From Desulfobacterales bacterium (GTDB lineage: Bacteria; Desulfobacterota; Desulfobacteria; Desulfobacterales; JAAELO01): a DNA stretch of 64,000 nt. The notes under the pieces are model-generated. The model saw only the letters and a program-made list of their open reading frames with translations. It was not told the DNA's origin and did no database searches. Within the stretch, counting starts at the first letter, position 1; each line of letters begins with the position of its first letter. Both the position numbers and the translations under genes were made by a program. Positions 55,675-63,582 of the stretch are shown piece after piece. The stretch covers positions 62,001-126,000 of the forward strand of contig JAAELO010000848.1 of the NCBI GenBank assembly GCA_024226555.1, read 5' to 3'.

Positions 55675-55864
55675 GGGATCTCTAATAATTTGGAATTTTG
55701 GATGAAATACAGATTATAAAAGCTTTAGTTTTATAAAAAATAACGAGTCGATTTTATTAGAGGTTCCCTACAGTTCTTTTTTGAAAATATACTCCGTTGT
55801 TTTTTTTTACGTATTATAAAACAACTTAAGTATTTCGCCAAAAGGTCAGTTAATAGAGATTACC
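55675..55864 (+). repeat. MITE-like repeat copy 8 (190 bp, with a second end inside)
   Basis: It begins GGGATCTCTAATAATTTGG and ends TTAATAGAGATTACC, flanked by the direct repeat TTAA at 55671-55674 and 55865-55868. Inside, ATTAGAGGTTCCC at 55756-55768 is another full terminus, in the middle of the element, so this copy is a hybrid or a nested insertion. It carries the long-form TATAAAAGCTTTAGTTTTAT. Confidence 0.8.
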
Positions 55865-55911
55865 TTAAATCTTTGAATAATAAAAGGTAGAATTAAAAAA
55901 TTCTATTTGAT

Positions 55912-57039
55912 ATGCGAAGTAGAAAAATAATTCATGTCGATATGGATGCTTTCTATGCATCTGTTGAACAGAGAGATAATCCTCATTTAAGGGGAAAACC
56001 AGTTATTGTTGGTGGCGACCCAAACTCAAGGGGAGTTGTCTCAACCTGTTCCTACGAAGCAAGAAAATTTGGAGTAAAATCAGCAATGGCATGTTCCACA
56101 GCCTTTCGGCTTTGTCCCATGGGGATTTTTGTAAAGCCAAGATTTGAGGCGTACCAGGAAGCTTCCTCAACAGTAATGAATATTTTCTATGAATACACAG
56201 ATATTATTGAACCCTTATCACTTGATGAAGCATTTTTAGATGTTACTGAAAATAAAAAAAATATTGTTTCAGCCACTGTAATTGCAAAAGAGATTTTGCA
56301 AAGAATAAAGCATGAAACGAAATTAACTGCTTCAGCCGGGGTTTCTTATAATAAATTTATAGCAAAAGTTGCATCTGATTATAAAAAACCAAATGGTATC
56401 ACTGTTGTGACGCCAGAAAATGCGGACTATTTTATAGAAAATCTTAATATTAGAAAATTTTATGGGGTTGGTAAAGTCACTGAAAAGAAAATGCACAGTT
56501 ACGGAATAAAAACCGGTAAAGATCTAAAACAGTTTGATAGAGATAAATTGGTATCTGTTTTTGGTAAATCCGGTAGTTATTACTATGATTGTGCAAATGG
56601 AATAGATTCAAGACCCGTCGGAAGAAGGGGATCAAGAAAATCTTACGGAAAAGAAACTACCTTAAAAGAAGATATTGATGATAAAAAACTTATGATAGAA
56701 ATTCTTGAAGGTATTGCAGAAAGGTTAGAACCACAACTTCAGAAAAAAAGTGATAAAGGGCATACTGTAACACTTAAGGTAAAATATTTCGATTTTCAGC
56801 AAGTAACGAGAAGTATAACACTTCCCTATCCTGTTGATAGTTCCGAAATTATTATGAAGCATGTAAAACCGTTACTTGAAAACACAGAAGCAGGAGAAGT
56901 AAAAGTACGGCTTTTAGGTATATCTGTTTCAAATTTCATTAATAAAGCAGAGATAATTAAAAGACACATACAATTGTTAATCCCTTTTCCTGATTATTGC
57001 CATGTAACTTTCAATGCGGAAACAGTTGAAAAGTTATAG
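55912..57039 (+). CDS. dinB: DNA polymerase IV
   Basis: A Y-family translesion polymerase of 375 residues. The catalytic motifs are IHVDMDAFYASVEQRDNP at the start and SLDEAFLDVT at about residue 104, with GVSYNKFIAKVASDYKKPNG and the little-finger domain after it. Typical DinB is a bit longer (350-420), so the C-terminus is within range. It lacks a visible beta-clamp motif at the extreme end. Its stop codon (57037-57039) uses the first G of a repeat, so the end may have been trimmed. Confidence 0.95.
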   Translation: MRSRKIIHVDMDAFYASVEQRDNPHLRGKPVIVGGDPNSRGVVSTCSYEARKFGVKSAMACSTAFRLCPMGIFVKPRFEAYQEASSTVMNIFYEYTDIIEPLSLDEAFLDVTENKKNIVSATVIAKEILQRIKHETKLTASAGVSYNKFIAKVASDYKKPNGITVVTPENADYFIENLNIRKFYGVGKVTEKKMHSYGIKTGKDLKQFDRDKLVSVFGKSGSYYYDCANGIDSRPVGRRGSRKSYGKETTLKEDIDDKKLMIEILEGIAERLEPQLQKKSDKGHTVTLKVKYFDFQQVTRSITLPYPVDSSEIIMKHVKPLLENTEAGEVKVRLLGISVSNFINKAEIIKRHIQLLIPFPDYCHVTFNAETVEKL

Positions 57040-57055
57040 GGAACCTCTAATGAAT
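57039..57055 (+). repeat. left-end fragment of a MITE-like repeat at the dinB stop
   Basis: GGGAACCTCTAATGAAT is the left terminus; the rest of the element is not recognisable. Its first base completes the dinB TAG stop codon. Confidence 0.65.
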
Positions 57056-57129
57056 AACGCTCTATATTATTCGAGAAAAATAAATGTTAATCACTCTTTT
57101 TAATTTCATAGTTTTATACGGTTATTTAA

Positions 57130-57256
57130 GGGAATCTCTAATAACTCCTCTTTTGCAAAATACTGTGTTATTTCTAAAAAAAACTGTAATAAAATCGGCT
57201 CGTTATTTTCAGAAATGCCTTGTATTTTATCAGAATATTAATTGATAGAGGTTCCC
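57130..57256 (-). repeat. MITE-like repeat copy 9 (complete, 127 bp)
   Basis: It begins GGGAATCTCTAATAACTCC and ends AATTGATAGAGGTTCCC, in reverse orientation, with core AAAATCGGCTCGTTATTTTC. The direct repeat TTAA flanks it at 57126-57129 and 57257-57260. Confidence 0.88.
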
Positions 57257-57312
57257 TTAAAGAATTTGTGATAAAATTTTAAATTTGTGATATTTTTTGA
57301 TATAGATAAACC

Positions 57313-58008
57313 ATGATAAATATAGATAATGAGATTCACTTATACATCACAAAACCGGAAGAGGTAGAAACCTCCGATTTAAGAAAATATAAAGATTTAT
57401 TAAGTTCTGATGAGATCGAGAGGCATGATCGATTTAAATTTGATAATCTAAAAAACAACTTTCTAATAACCAGAGCTCTTGTTCGAACAACCCTTGCAAA
57501 CTACCTGGGGTGTGATCCCAAAAGCCTTAAATTTGAAACAAATTCCTATGGGAAACCCTCGCTTAGAGGTATTTCATTTAACCTATCACATACTGATGGT
57601 TTAATCGTTCTTGCAATAACAGGATCAAAAAAAATTGGGGTTGATACTGAAAATTTAAACAGAAACATTACAGATATCGATATTGCAAAGAGATATTTTG
57701 CAGAACCTGAGTATCATGAGATTAAGGCATGTTCAGAGATTGATAGGAAATATAAATTCCTTGAATTCTGGACATTAAAGGAATCATATATTAAAGCTGT
57801 GGGTAAAGGCCTTTCAATTCCACTTGATAAATTTTATTTTAAAATTAAGGGCGATGAAATAAAAATACATACCAAGGAAGATTCATTGTCCTGGCAGTTC
57901 AAAATGTCTAAAATAAATGATTCCCATCTTATTGCACTTGCATTTGAAGGGGCAGAAATGCCTGATATTAGAACGTACCAAACTATTCCTATGGTTAAGA
58001 TATTGTAA
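57313..58008 (+). CDS. Sfp-type 4'-phosphopantetheinyl transferase
   Basis: The 231-residue two-domain protein has FNLSHTDGLIVLAIT, the metal-binding GVDTENLNRN and the signature FLEFWTLKESYIKAVGKGLS, which includes the conserved W-x-x-K-E-S. Sfp-type enzymes attach the phosphopantetheine arm of CoA to carrier proteins of fatty-acid, polyketide or non-ribosomal peptide systems. No such synthase is in this window, so it may serve the general ACP or a cluster elsewhere. Confidence 0.9.
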   Translation: MINIDNEIHLYITKPEEVETSDLRKYKDLLSSDEIERHDRFKFDNLKNNFLITRALVRTTLANYLGCDPKSLKFETNSYGKPSLRGISFNLSHTDGLIVLAITGSKKIGVDTENLNRNITDIDIAKRYFAEPEYHEIKACSEIDRKYKFLEFWTLKESYIKAVGKGLSIPLDKFYFKIKGDEIKIHTKEDSLSWQFKMSKINDSHLIALAFEGAEMPDIRTYQTIPMVKIL

Positions 58009-58080
58009 ATTATCTTTTTTTAGGTTCAATATGTGATTTTTTTCATTGTTGTTTTTTTAAGTAATATATTATTGATATTT

Positions 58081-58209
58081 GGTAACCTCTAATAATTAGG
58101 ATTTTGATTGAAATACAAGGTTGAGGAAAAAATAAAGGGTTGAATTTACTACAGTTCTTTTTTTTAAAAACGCAGTAGTTCGTTCAAAAGACAGTTATTA
58201 GAGATTCCC
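58081..58209 (+). repeat. MITE-like repeat copy 10 (complete, 129 bp)
   Basis: It begins GGTAACCTCTAATAATTAG and ends CAGTTATTAGAGATTCCC. The direct repeat ATTT flanks it at 58077-58080 and 58210-58213. Confidence 0.88.
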
Positions 58210-58244
58210 ATTTATCAAAACTAAATAATTATAAGGAATTTTAT

Positions 58245-58646
58245 ATGAAATTTTTTACTAAAATATCGATACTCCTTTTATTAGCAACTCTGATTATTAC
58301 AACTCCTCTATTAGCTGGAGTTGATGAGTCTATGGACAAGGTAATAGAGTATAAAAAAAAATACGGTGCTGTGAATCCTTTTTTCAGAACAAATAAAAAA
58401 GGTATTGTTGTAGCTGAATGCTGGAATGCACCGCATAAGATGTGGAGTGTAAAATCATCTATTAAATTTGCAAAACTTATAGTTCCAAAAAAACTTAAAA
58501 ATGAGAAACCTAAGCTGATATCTTCAGATAAACTTGAGAAAATCTATAAATTTTCAGATGGAACAAGAATTATTTTAAAAATGTTTGGAGGTAAATGCAC
58601 ATTAGTTGGTATTTATGCCCCCAATTATAAAGGACCATCTTGTTAA
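58245..58646 (+). CDS. small exported protein of unknown function
   Basis: The 133-residue protein starts with a signal peptide (ISILLLLATLIITTPLLAG, cleavage after Ala-Gly likely) and has a basic mature part with two Cys near the end (GGKCTLVG; GPSC) that could form a disulfide. I do not recognise it. AAGGAATTTTAT before ATG is a good ribosome binding site. Confidence 0.6.
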   Translation: MKFFTKISILLLLATLIITTPLLAGVDESMDKVIEYKKKYGAVNPFFRTNKKGIVVAECWNAPHKMWSVKSSIKFAKLIVPKKLKNEKPKLISSDKLEKIYKFSDGTRIILKMFGGKCTLVGIYAPNYKGPSC

Positions 58647-58664
58647 TTATTCTCTGAATTTTAA

Positions 58665-58823
58665 TCAAGATTCCTTAAAATTATAAATATCCTTTACACA
58701 ATCCTTAAACCAGATTGGCTTAAAAAAAAGTACATAAATTAAAAGGACAGCAGCTACAGGAAATGGAATTATCAGGTCAAATATAGCAAAAAAGATCAAA
58801 CAAATTAGTATTTTATTTCTCAT
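58665..58823 (-). CDS. small membrane protein, 52 residues
   Basis: On the minus strand, ATG at 58823 to TGA at 58665 encodes a peptide with two hydrophobic segments (ILICLIFFAIFDLIIPFPV and AAVLLIYVLFF) followed by KPIWFKDCVKDIYNFK. GAGGAAAG nine bases before the ATG supports translation. The pattern of a double hydrophobic segment, then a 'K-P-x-W-F-K' turn, looks like a conserved small membrane protein seen in other bacteria, but the match is from memory. It lies on the opposite strand to the exported protein, with tail-to-tail spacing of 18 bases. Confidence 0.5.
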   Translation of the reverse strand: MRNKILICLIFFAIFDLIIPFPVAAVLLIYVLFFKPIWFKDCVKDIYNFKES

Positions 58824-58853
58824 GATTTAGGACTTTCCTCAATATTCTCTATT

Positions 58854-58983
58854 GGGAACCTCTAAAAACTAGAGATTTGATTGAAATACAAGGATGAGAA
58901 ATAAATAACGAGCCGATTTTACAACAGTTTTTTATTTCGAATAACACAGTAGTTCAGTCAAAGAGCAGTTTTTAGAGATTCCC
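58854..58983 (+). repeat. MITE-like repeat copy 11 (complete, 130 bp) overlapping a gene end
   Basis: It begins GGGAACCTCTAAAAACTAG and ends CAGTTTTTAGAGATTCCC. It differs from the copy at 33886 by two substitutions, both A to G. TATT lies left and TATA right, so the duplication matches in three of four bases. The right end supplies the stop codon of the acetyltransferase on the minus strand. Confidence 0.9.
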
Positions 58984-59532
58984 TATAATTAATTCCAAAG
59001 CAACTTTGCTGTTTTTATCTGTTCCGTAGTTTTTATCTCCTGAAAACCTTACAATCTTATCAAATCCCATTTTAAACCAGAAGTTAAGTGCCGGCCAGTT
59101 CCTTAGAAAGACACCAAGTTGTATTGCGTTGTAGTTAGTATTATCTTTTACAGATTTTATTAATGTTGATATAAGCTCTGAGCCATATTTCATATTCTGA
59201 TATTTTGGGTCAATAAATAATGCTCCTATCCAAAGTGTATATTTTGATGGATAACCACAGCAAAATTCAACCCAGCCAATAGGTTTTTCTGGTTTATTTT
59301 TTAGTATTACCTGAATCTGAAATGATTCTCTTCCATAGTTTGGAGGTAAATCAGGATCTATCATAGTTTTAACAAAATAATCAGATTCATACTCTTCAAG
59401 AGAGATCTCGCCCCAATTTGAATTTTTAAAAACAGATTTTAGAATAGTCTGTAAATCCAAACAATCATATCCATCAATATTTCTGATTGATAACCGTTTT
59501 GTTTTCCATTCATTTGTTTCAAATATATTCAT
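58972..59532 (-). CDS. GNAT-family acetyltransferase
   Basis: The 186-residue protein has the GNAT layout of the RimJ/RimL-like group: RLSIRNIDGYDCLDLQ in the first strand, PIGWVEFCCGYPSKYTLWIG, then the acetyl-CoA loop DPKYQNMKYGSELISTLI and LGVFLRNWPALNFWFKMGF. The substrate is unknown. The final Gly-Asn-Leu and the stop (58972-58974) come from a MITE-like repeat, so the original C-terminus is altered. The core fold appears complete. Confidence 0.85.
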   Translation of the reverse strand: MNIFETNEWKTKRLSIRNIDGYDCLDLQTILKSVFKNSNWGEISLEEYESDYFVKTMIDPDLPPNYGRESFQIQVILKNKPEKPIGWVEFCCGYPSKYTLWIGALFIDPKYQNMKYGSELISTLIKSVKDNTNYNAIQLGVFLRNWPALNFWFKMGFDKIVRFSGDKNYGTDKNSKVALELIIGNL

Positions 59533-59861
59533 TGTTTTAGGATAAAGGTATTATTAATATTTTTCAATTAGTTCTATAAATTTATCCTGAATCCGTCCAT
59601 TGTACGTAATCATCATGGGTTAGTTAAATTATAATGTTTTATAATGATTTTTTTTGCCATAACAGCAAACTGTTGTTAAAGGTTTTATATAAGAGAAAAA
59701 CAATATAAAGGACAGATAATTTGGTGGGAGCTTGCAAATTATTCCGTATCAGTTACAGTTGTCTAAGTGGTAGAGATACTGACAACAAGCTTCAGCTTTG
59801 CCTTTTTCATATTTATTTTAAACAAATACTTGCCACAGTTAGTGGGAAAGCCAGGTAAAAA
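59533..59861. other. intergenic region, nothing identified
   Basis: About 330 bases. The GC content rises slightly around 59720-59800 (TTGGTGGGAGCTTGC; TTCCGTATCAGTTACAGTTG), which might be the trace of a lost gene, but no frame of useful length is open and no tRNA fold or terminator is apparent. Confidence 0.35.
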
Positions 59862-60299
59862 ATGGAAATATTAAAAATGTTAATTTTATCCATAATATTT
59901 TTAGCTTGTAGTGATGTAAGTGAGAATAAATATACTTATAATATCCCATTGAATTCGGGTAAGTATAAACTTGAATTTAATGTTGATGACAAGAAAAACA
60001 AGAAAATAGAAGACTTTAGTCGTAATAATCATAGCTTTAGAATTGCATATTCAAATGATTCAACCTATTCATTTAGATTTGTTCGTAATAATTTGGAAAT
60101 AGTATTTAATATTGAAGATAATAATATAAGGAATTATTCAATATCAAGTATTAATGGAAGTAATAAATATAAAATTGTTAGACATATTAATGATAAATAT
60201 AGTAAAAAAGATTTTTTTTCAGGTATGGAGGAAACACAAATTTTTAAATATATAGCAAATCATAAGAACAACAAATTAAATATTAATATCATTCGATAA
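59862..60299 (+). CDS. putative lipoprotein
   Basis: A 145-residue protein with N-terminal hydrophobic stretch and lipobox (MLILSIIFLACSDVS), then a hydrophilic Asn/Lys/Ser-rich beta-type domain. I do not recognise it. It is followed 28 bases later by another small exported protein, which suggests a pair. Confidence 0.55.
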   Translation: MEILKMLILSIIFLACSDVSENKYTYNIPLNSGKYKLEFNVDDKKNKKIEDFSRNNHSFRIAYSNDSTYSFRFVRNNLEIVFNIEDNNIRNYSISSINGSNKYKIVRHINDKYSKKDFFSGMEETQIFKYIANHKNNKLNINIIR

Positions 60300-60327
60300 C
60301 TATGTAAGAAAGGTAGAAATTAAAATT

Positions 60328-60834
60328 TTGAAAAAAATTATAACAAGTTTAATTCTATTAAGCATAGTGCTTTTTGTAGGTGTCTGGATTGTGTTAAATA
60401 TAATAGCCAAGCAGAAATATGACGATATGAGAAGTGAATTAAACATTGTATCATTCTCAAAGGTTCAGATAAATAGCGGAATTCAGAAACTTATTATAGA
60501 GGCCAGGACGAAATGGACAGAAAAATATAGCAAAATTGATGGACCACATTCAAATATGCTTAAGGGCACTAAATTAAAACCTACTGTCTCAAACCTTATT
60601 AATATTTTTACCTATAAATTACCTGATTATTCTTTCTTTTCGATGGATTTCAACAGGAAATCAATTGAAATATGCAAAATTCAAAGCATTGTATTCCCGG
60701 TTTCAATTGATAATCTGATATATGTTTCAGATAAAAAAAAAATTGCAATTATCAGGGTACAGAAGAATGTCATACTGTTATTTTCAGATGAGGAATCAGG
60801 TCTGCAAGAAGCTATGTACATAAAAAAAAAATAA
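60328..60834 (+). CDS. putative membrane-anchored or exported protein
   Basis: The 168-residue protein begins with a TTG start (MKKIITSLILLSIVLFVGVW) that is a signal anchor or uncleaved signal peptide. The rest is soluble (SFFSMDFNRKSIEICKIQSI) with no known domain. AGAAAGGTAG upstream can serve as a binding site. Function unknown. Confidence 0.55.
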   Translation: MKKIITSLILLSIVLFVGVWIVLNIIAKQKYDDMRSELNIVSFSKVQINSGIQKLIIEARTKWTEKYSKIDGPHSNMLKGTKLKPTVSNLINIFTYKLPDYSFFSMDFNRKSIEICKIQSIVFPVSIDNLIYVSDKKKIAIIRVQKNVILLFSDEESGLQEAMYIKKK

Positions 60835-61184
60835 TCTGGAATTTCTGGTAACAAAAATCTCTGATCATTTAAAATAGATTGACTTAATAATAAATTTTAC
60901 TATAGGTTAATTCTTTAAATGTCGAGAGTGGAAGTTCTGAAGTTTCCTGTTCTAAGGCATCATGCTAAGAACATTAAACCGTGTAGCTGAAAATCATTTT
61001 GGCTATGAGGGTCTTAATCTAAAGGTTAAGGTCTCCCATGTTTGGAAAGGAACGAATATTAAAATCCTTAAAGATGCCTTTAATTTAATAATTTAAAAGC
61101 ATCTATCTGAATTTCTGGTAAAATTTCCTCCTCATATATCCAGTTACTAACTATTTTCTTCATTAATTATAAAAGGCTGAGATT
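60835..61184. other. intergenic region with a possible gene relic
   Basis: A 39-codon frame at 60962-61096 (KVSHVWKGTNIKILKDAFNL) and an overlapping shorter frame at 60919 (EVLKFPVLRHHAKNIKP) lie here in a slightly less AT-rich patch. Neither has a ribosome binding site, and I cannot match them to a family. They may be pieces of a decayed gene. The phrase AATTTCTGGTAA occurs twice in the region (near 60840 and 61110). Confidence 0.3.
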
Positions 61185-62804
61185 ATGAAAATTGATACCC
61201 GGATTGAAAAACTTTTTTCCGATGATATACCATTTGAATATAATACTCCTGAGTATATAGATCAAAAAGAGTACTTGATAGATGGTAAGATCTGTAAGTG
61301 GGATGGACCAATGGAAAAGGTTTATTCTCCAATATGTGAATTCTTAAATGGAGAGATAACACAAAAAATCATTGGTGAATATCCTTTGTTAACTAAAAAA
61401 GAATCAACAAAAGCACTTGAATCTGCGACAGCTGCTTTTGATAATGGGCGCGGTATCTGGACAACAATGGGTGTTGAAAAAAGAATTGAACATTTAAATA
61501 CTTTTATAAACCAGATGGTGAAAAGAAAATATGAAATTGTTAAATTCCTGATGTGGGAGATAGGTAAATCTTTAAAAGATTCAGAAAATGAATTTGATAG
61601 AACAGTCGATTATATAATTGATACCATTGAAGCTCTAAAAAATCTTGATAGAGATAACTCAAGACTTGTGATTGAAAAAGGAATAATAGGGCAGATCAGG
61701 AGAGCTCCTTTGGGCATTGTCCTTTGTCTTGGGCCATTTAATTATCCTCTAAACGAAACATTTGCAACCTTAATACCAGCTTTGATTATGGGAAATGTTG
61801 TTATTTTTAAACCTCCAAAATTAGGAGTATTGCTCTATAAACCACTTTTAGAAGCATTCCGGTTATCATTTCCAAGAGGTGTTGTATCAATTATCTATGG
61901 TGATGGAGAGGAGGTTATTACTCCCCTTATGACATCCGGAAAAATAAATGCTCTGGCATTTGTAGGTTCAAGTAAAGTTGCAGATATCTTGAAAAAAAAT
62001 CATCCATTACCACATAGATTAAGAAGTATTCTTGGACTGGAAGCAAAAAATGCAGCCATTATATTACCTGACGCAGAGATTGATAATGCTGTTAATGAAA
62101 CGGTTCTTGGTTCTCTTTCATTTAATGGGCAGAGATGTACAGCTTTAAAAATAATTTTTTGTCACTCAGATGTAGTTGATGAGTTCCTTGAAAAGCTGTC
62201 CTTAAAAATAAACGGCCTTAAAATTGGTATGCCATGGGATGAAGATGTTAAAATCACACCACTTCCGGAAAATAACAAATCTGAATATCTAACATCTCTT
62301 ATTGAAGATGCCCTGGAAAAAGGTGCAAACGTTATCAATGAGATGGGAGGAACTGTTAATGGAACATTTTTCTACCCAGCTCTTATATATCCGGTTAATT
62401 CAAAGATGAGGGTGTATCATGAAGAACAATTTGGGCCTGTCGTTCCTGTACTTTCATACGATAGTCTTGAAGAACCTTTAAACTACATTGTTGAATCAAA
62501 TTATGGTCAACAGGTAAGTATCTTTGGGACTAACTCAGATAATATTTCAGATCTGATTGATCCCCTTATAAATCAGGTATCGAGGGTAAATATAAATAGT
62601 CAGTGTCAACGAGGTCCGGATACATTCCCATTTACCGGAAGAAAAGATTCAGCAGAAGGAACTCTTTCTGTTTTTGATGCTTTGAGGGCATTTACAATAA
62701 GATCTCTTGTAGCGACTAAAGAGATTGATTCAAATAAGAAAATATTTAGAGAAATTTTAAAACATAATAAATCAACTTTTCTATCTACAGATTTCATTCT
62801 GTAA
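61185..62804 (+). CDS. gapN: NADP-dependent non-phosphorylating GAPDH (GapN-type aldehyde dehydrogenase)
   Basis: A 539-residue aldehyde dehydrogenase. LCLGPFNYPLNETFATLIPA is the cofactor-site region, LGLEAKNAAIILPDAEIDNA carries the catalytic Glu, and SFNGQRCTALKIIF the catalytic Cys. The end motif QCQRGPDTFPFTGRKDSAEG distinguishes GapN from other ALDHs. GapN oxidises glyceraldehyde 3-phosphate directly to 3-phosphoglycerate, giving NADPH without ATP. It stands alone, with a hydrolase gene downstream. Confidence 0.88.
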   Translation: MKIDTRIEKLFSDDIPFEYNTPEYIDQKEYLIDGKICKWDGPMEKVYSPICEFLNGEITQKIIGEYPLLTKKESTKALESATAAFDNGRGIWTTMGVEKRIEHLNTFINQMVKRKYEIVKFLMWEIGKSLKDSENEFDRTVDYIIDTIEALKNLDRDNSRLVIEKGIIGQIRRAPLGIVLCLGPFNYPLNETFATLIPALIMGNVVIFKPPKLGVLLYKPLLEAFRLSFPRGVVSIIYGDGEEVITPLMTSGKINALAFVGSSKVADILKKNHPLPHRLRSILGLEAKNAAIILPDAEIDNAVNETVLGSLSFNGQRCTALKIIFCHSDVVDEFLEKLSLKINGLKIGMPWDEDVKITPLPENNKSEYLTSLIEDALEKGANVINEMGGTVNGTFFYPALIYPVNSKMRVYHEEQFGPVVPVLSYDSLEEPLNYIVESNYGQQVSIFGTNSDNISDLIDPLINQVSRVNINSQCQRGPDTFPFTGRKDSAEGTLSVFDALRAFTIRSLVATKEIDSNKKIFREILKHNKSTFLSTDFIL

Positions 62805-62876
62805 AATATGTAGAGATTGTGACTAGAGAAATTAAAATATTGAGTGTTAAGAATATAAATTAAGGAATAGAAAAAA

Positions 62877-63491
62877 ATGAATAATAAATCCGTACAAATT
62901 CCCCTGAATAATGATAAAACGATAGATGGAAAGATCTATGGATCTGGTAATAATGCAATTATTTTCTCAAACATGGATACAAATGTTCAAGAAGAATGGG
63001 ACCCTATAGTTGAAGTATTAGAACCAGAAGGATATATGATTTTAACATATAACTATTTTGATTTTAATGAAAAACAACACGACACTCTTGAAGATGTAGT
63101 ACTATTCACAAAAAACAGTGGAGCAAAAAAAATTATTATTATTGGTGCCAGTAGAGGTGGTGTCGCTTCTTTAAAAGTTGCAACAAGATCAGTTAATAAC
63201 AAAAGTGTTATCGGTGTTGCTGCTATTTCAGCTCAAATTGAATATGAAGGGACCACATTTTATAGCACCGAAGAACTAAGAAGTATCAAAATCCCTAAAT
63301 TATTAATAGATTCAGAGTTAGATGGTGGAGCAGAAGATAACCGTAAAATGATTAAGATATTGAATGACCCAAAAGATCTATTGTTCTATAAAGGAGATGC
63401 CCATGGTACTCAGATTTTTGAAAATAACAGGGAATCTTTGGTTAAAAGGTTAAGAGATTTCATTAGCTCTGTTTTTGAGAATTCAATATAA
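62877..63491 (+). CDS. alpha/beta hydrolase (dienelactone-hydrolase-like)
   Basis: The 204-residue protein has the nucleophile elbow IIGASRGGVASLKVA, an Asp segment LLIDSELDGGAED and a catalytic His in GDAHGTQIFE, making a plausible Ser-Asp-His triad. There is no signal peptide. The substrate is unknown. AAGGAATAG precedes the ATG. A repeat remnant begins seven bases after the stop. Confidence 0.8.
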   Translation: MNNKSVQIPLNNDKTIDGKIYGSGNNAIIFSNMDTNVQEEWDPIVEVLEPEGYMILTYNYFDFNEKQHDTLEDVVLFTKNSGAKKIIIIGASRGGVASLKVATRSVNNKSVIGVAAISAQIEYEGTTFYSTEELRSIKIPKLLIDSELDGGAEDNRKMIKILNDPKDLLFYKGDAHGTQIFENNRESLVKRLRDFISSVFENSI

Positions 63492-63498
63492 ACCTTTA

Positions 63499-63539
63499 GG
63501 GAACCTCTATTTCATCCAAAATTTTAATTATTAGAGGTT
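63499..63539. repeat. internally deleted MITE-like repeat (41 bp)
   Basis: GGGAACCTCTATTTCATCC and TTTTAATTATTAGAGGTT are the ends of the family with almost no interior. TTTA lies to the left; the right end is damaged. It makes a near-perfect inverted repeat. Confidence 0.7.
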
Positions 63540-63582
63540 GTGATACCAATTAAAATATTTAATTAAAAGAAATTGAGACGAT

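Noticed and set aside
3721..58983. Possible CRISPR array or regularly spaced repeats
   Set aside because: The repeat copies are kilobases apart, occur in both orientations, have inverted ends and flanking duplications, and are not separated by uniform spacers.
59533..59861. tRNA or small RNA gene
   Set aside because: No cloverleaf, no GTTCNANNC-like arm and no terminator could be found by eye.
60962..61096. Short 39-44 codon frames as real genes
   Set aside because: No ribosome binding site, no recognisable motif, and an overlapping frame of equal quality; kept only as a possible relic in the gap entry.
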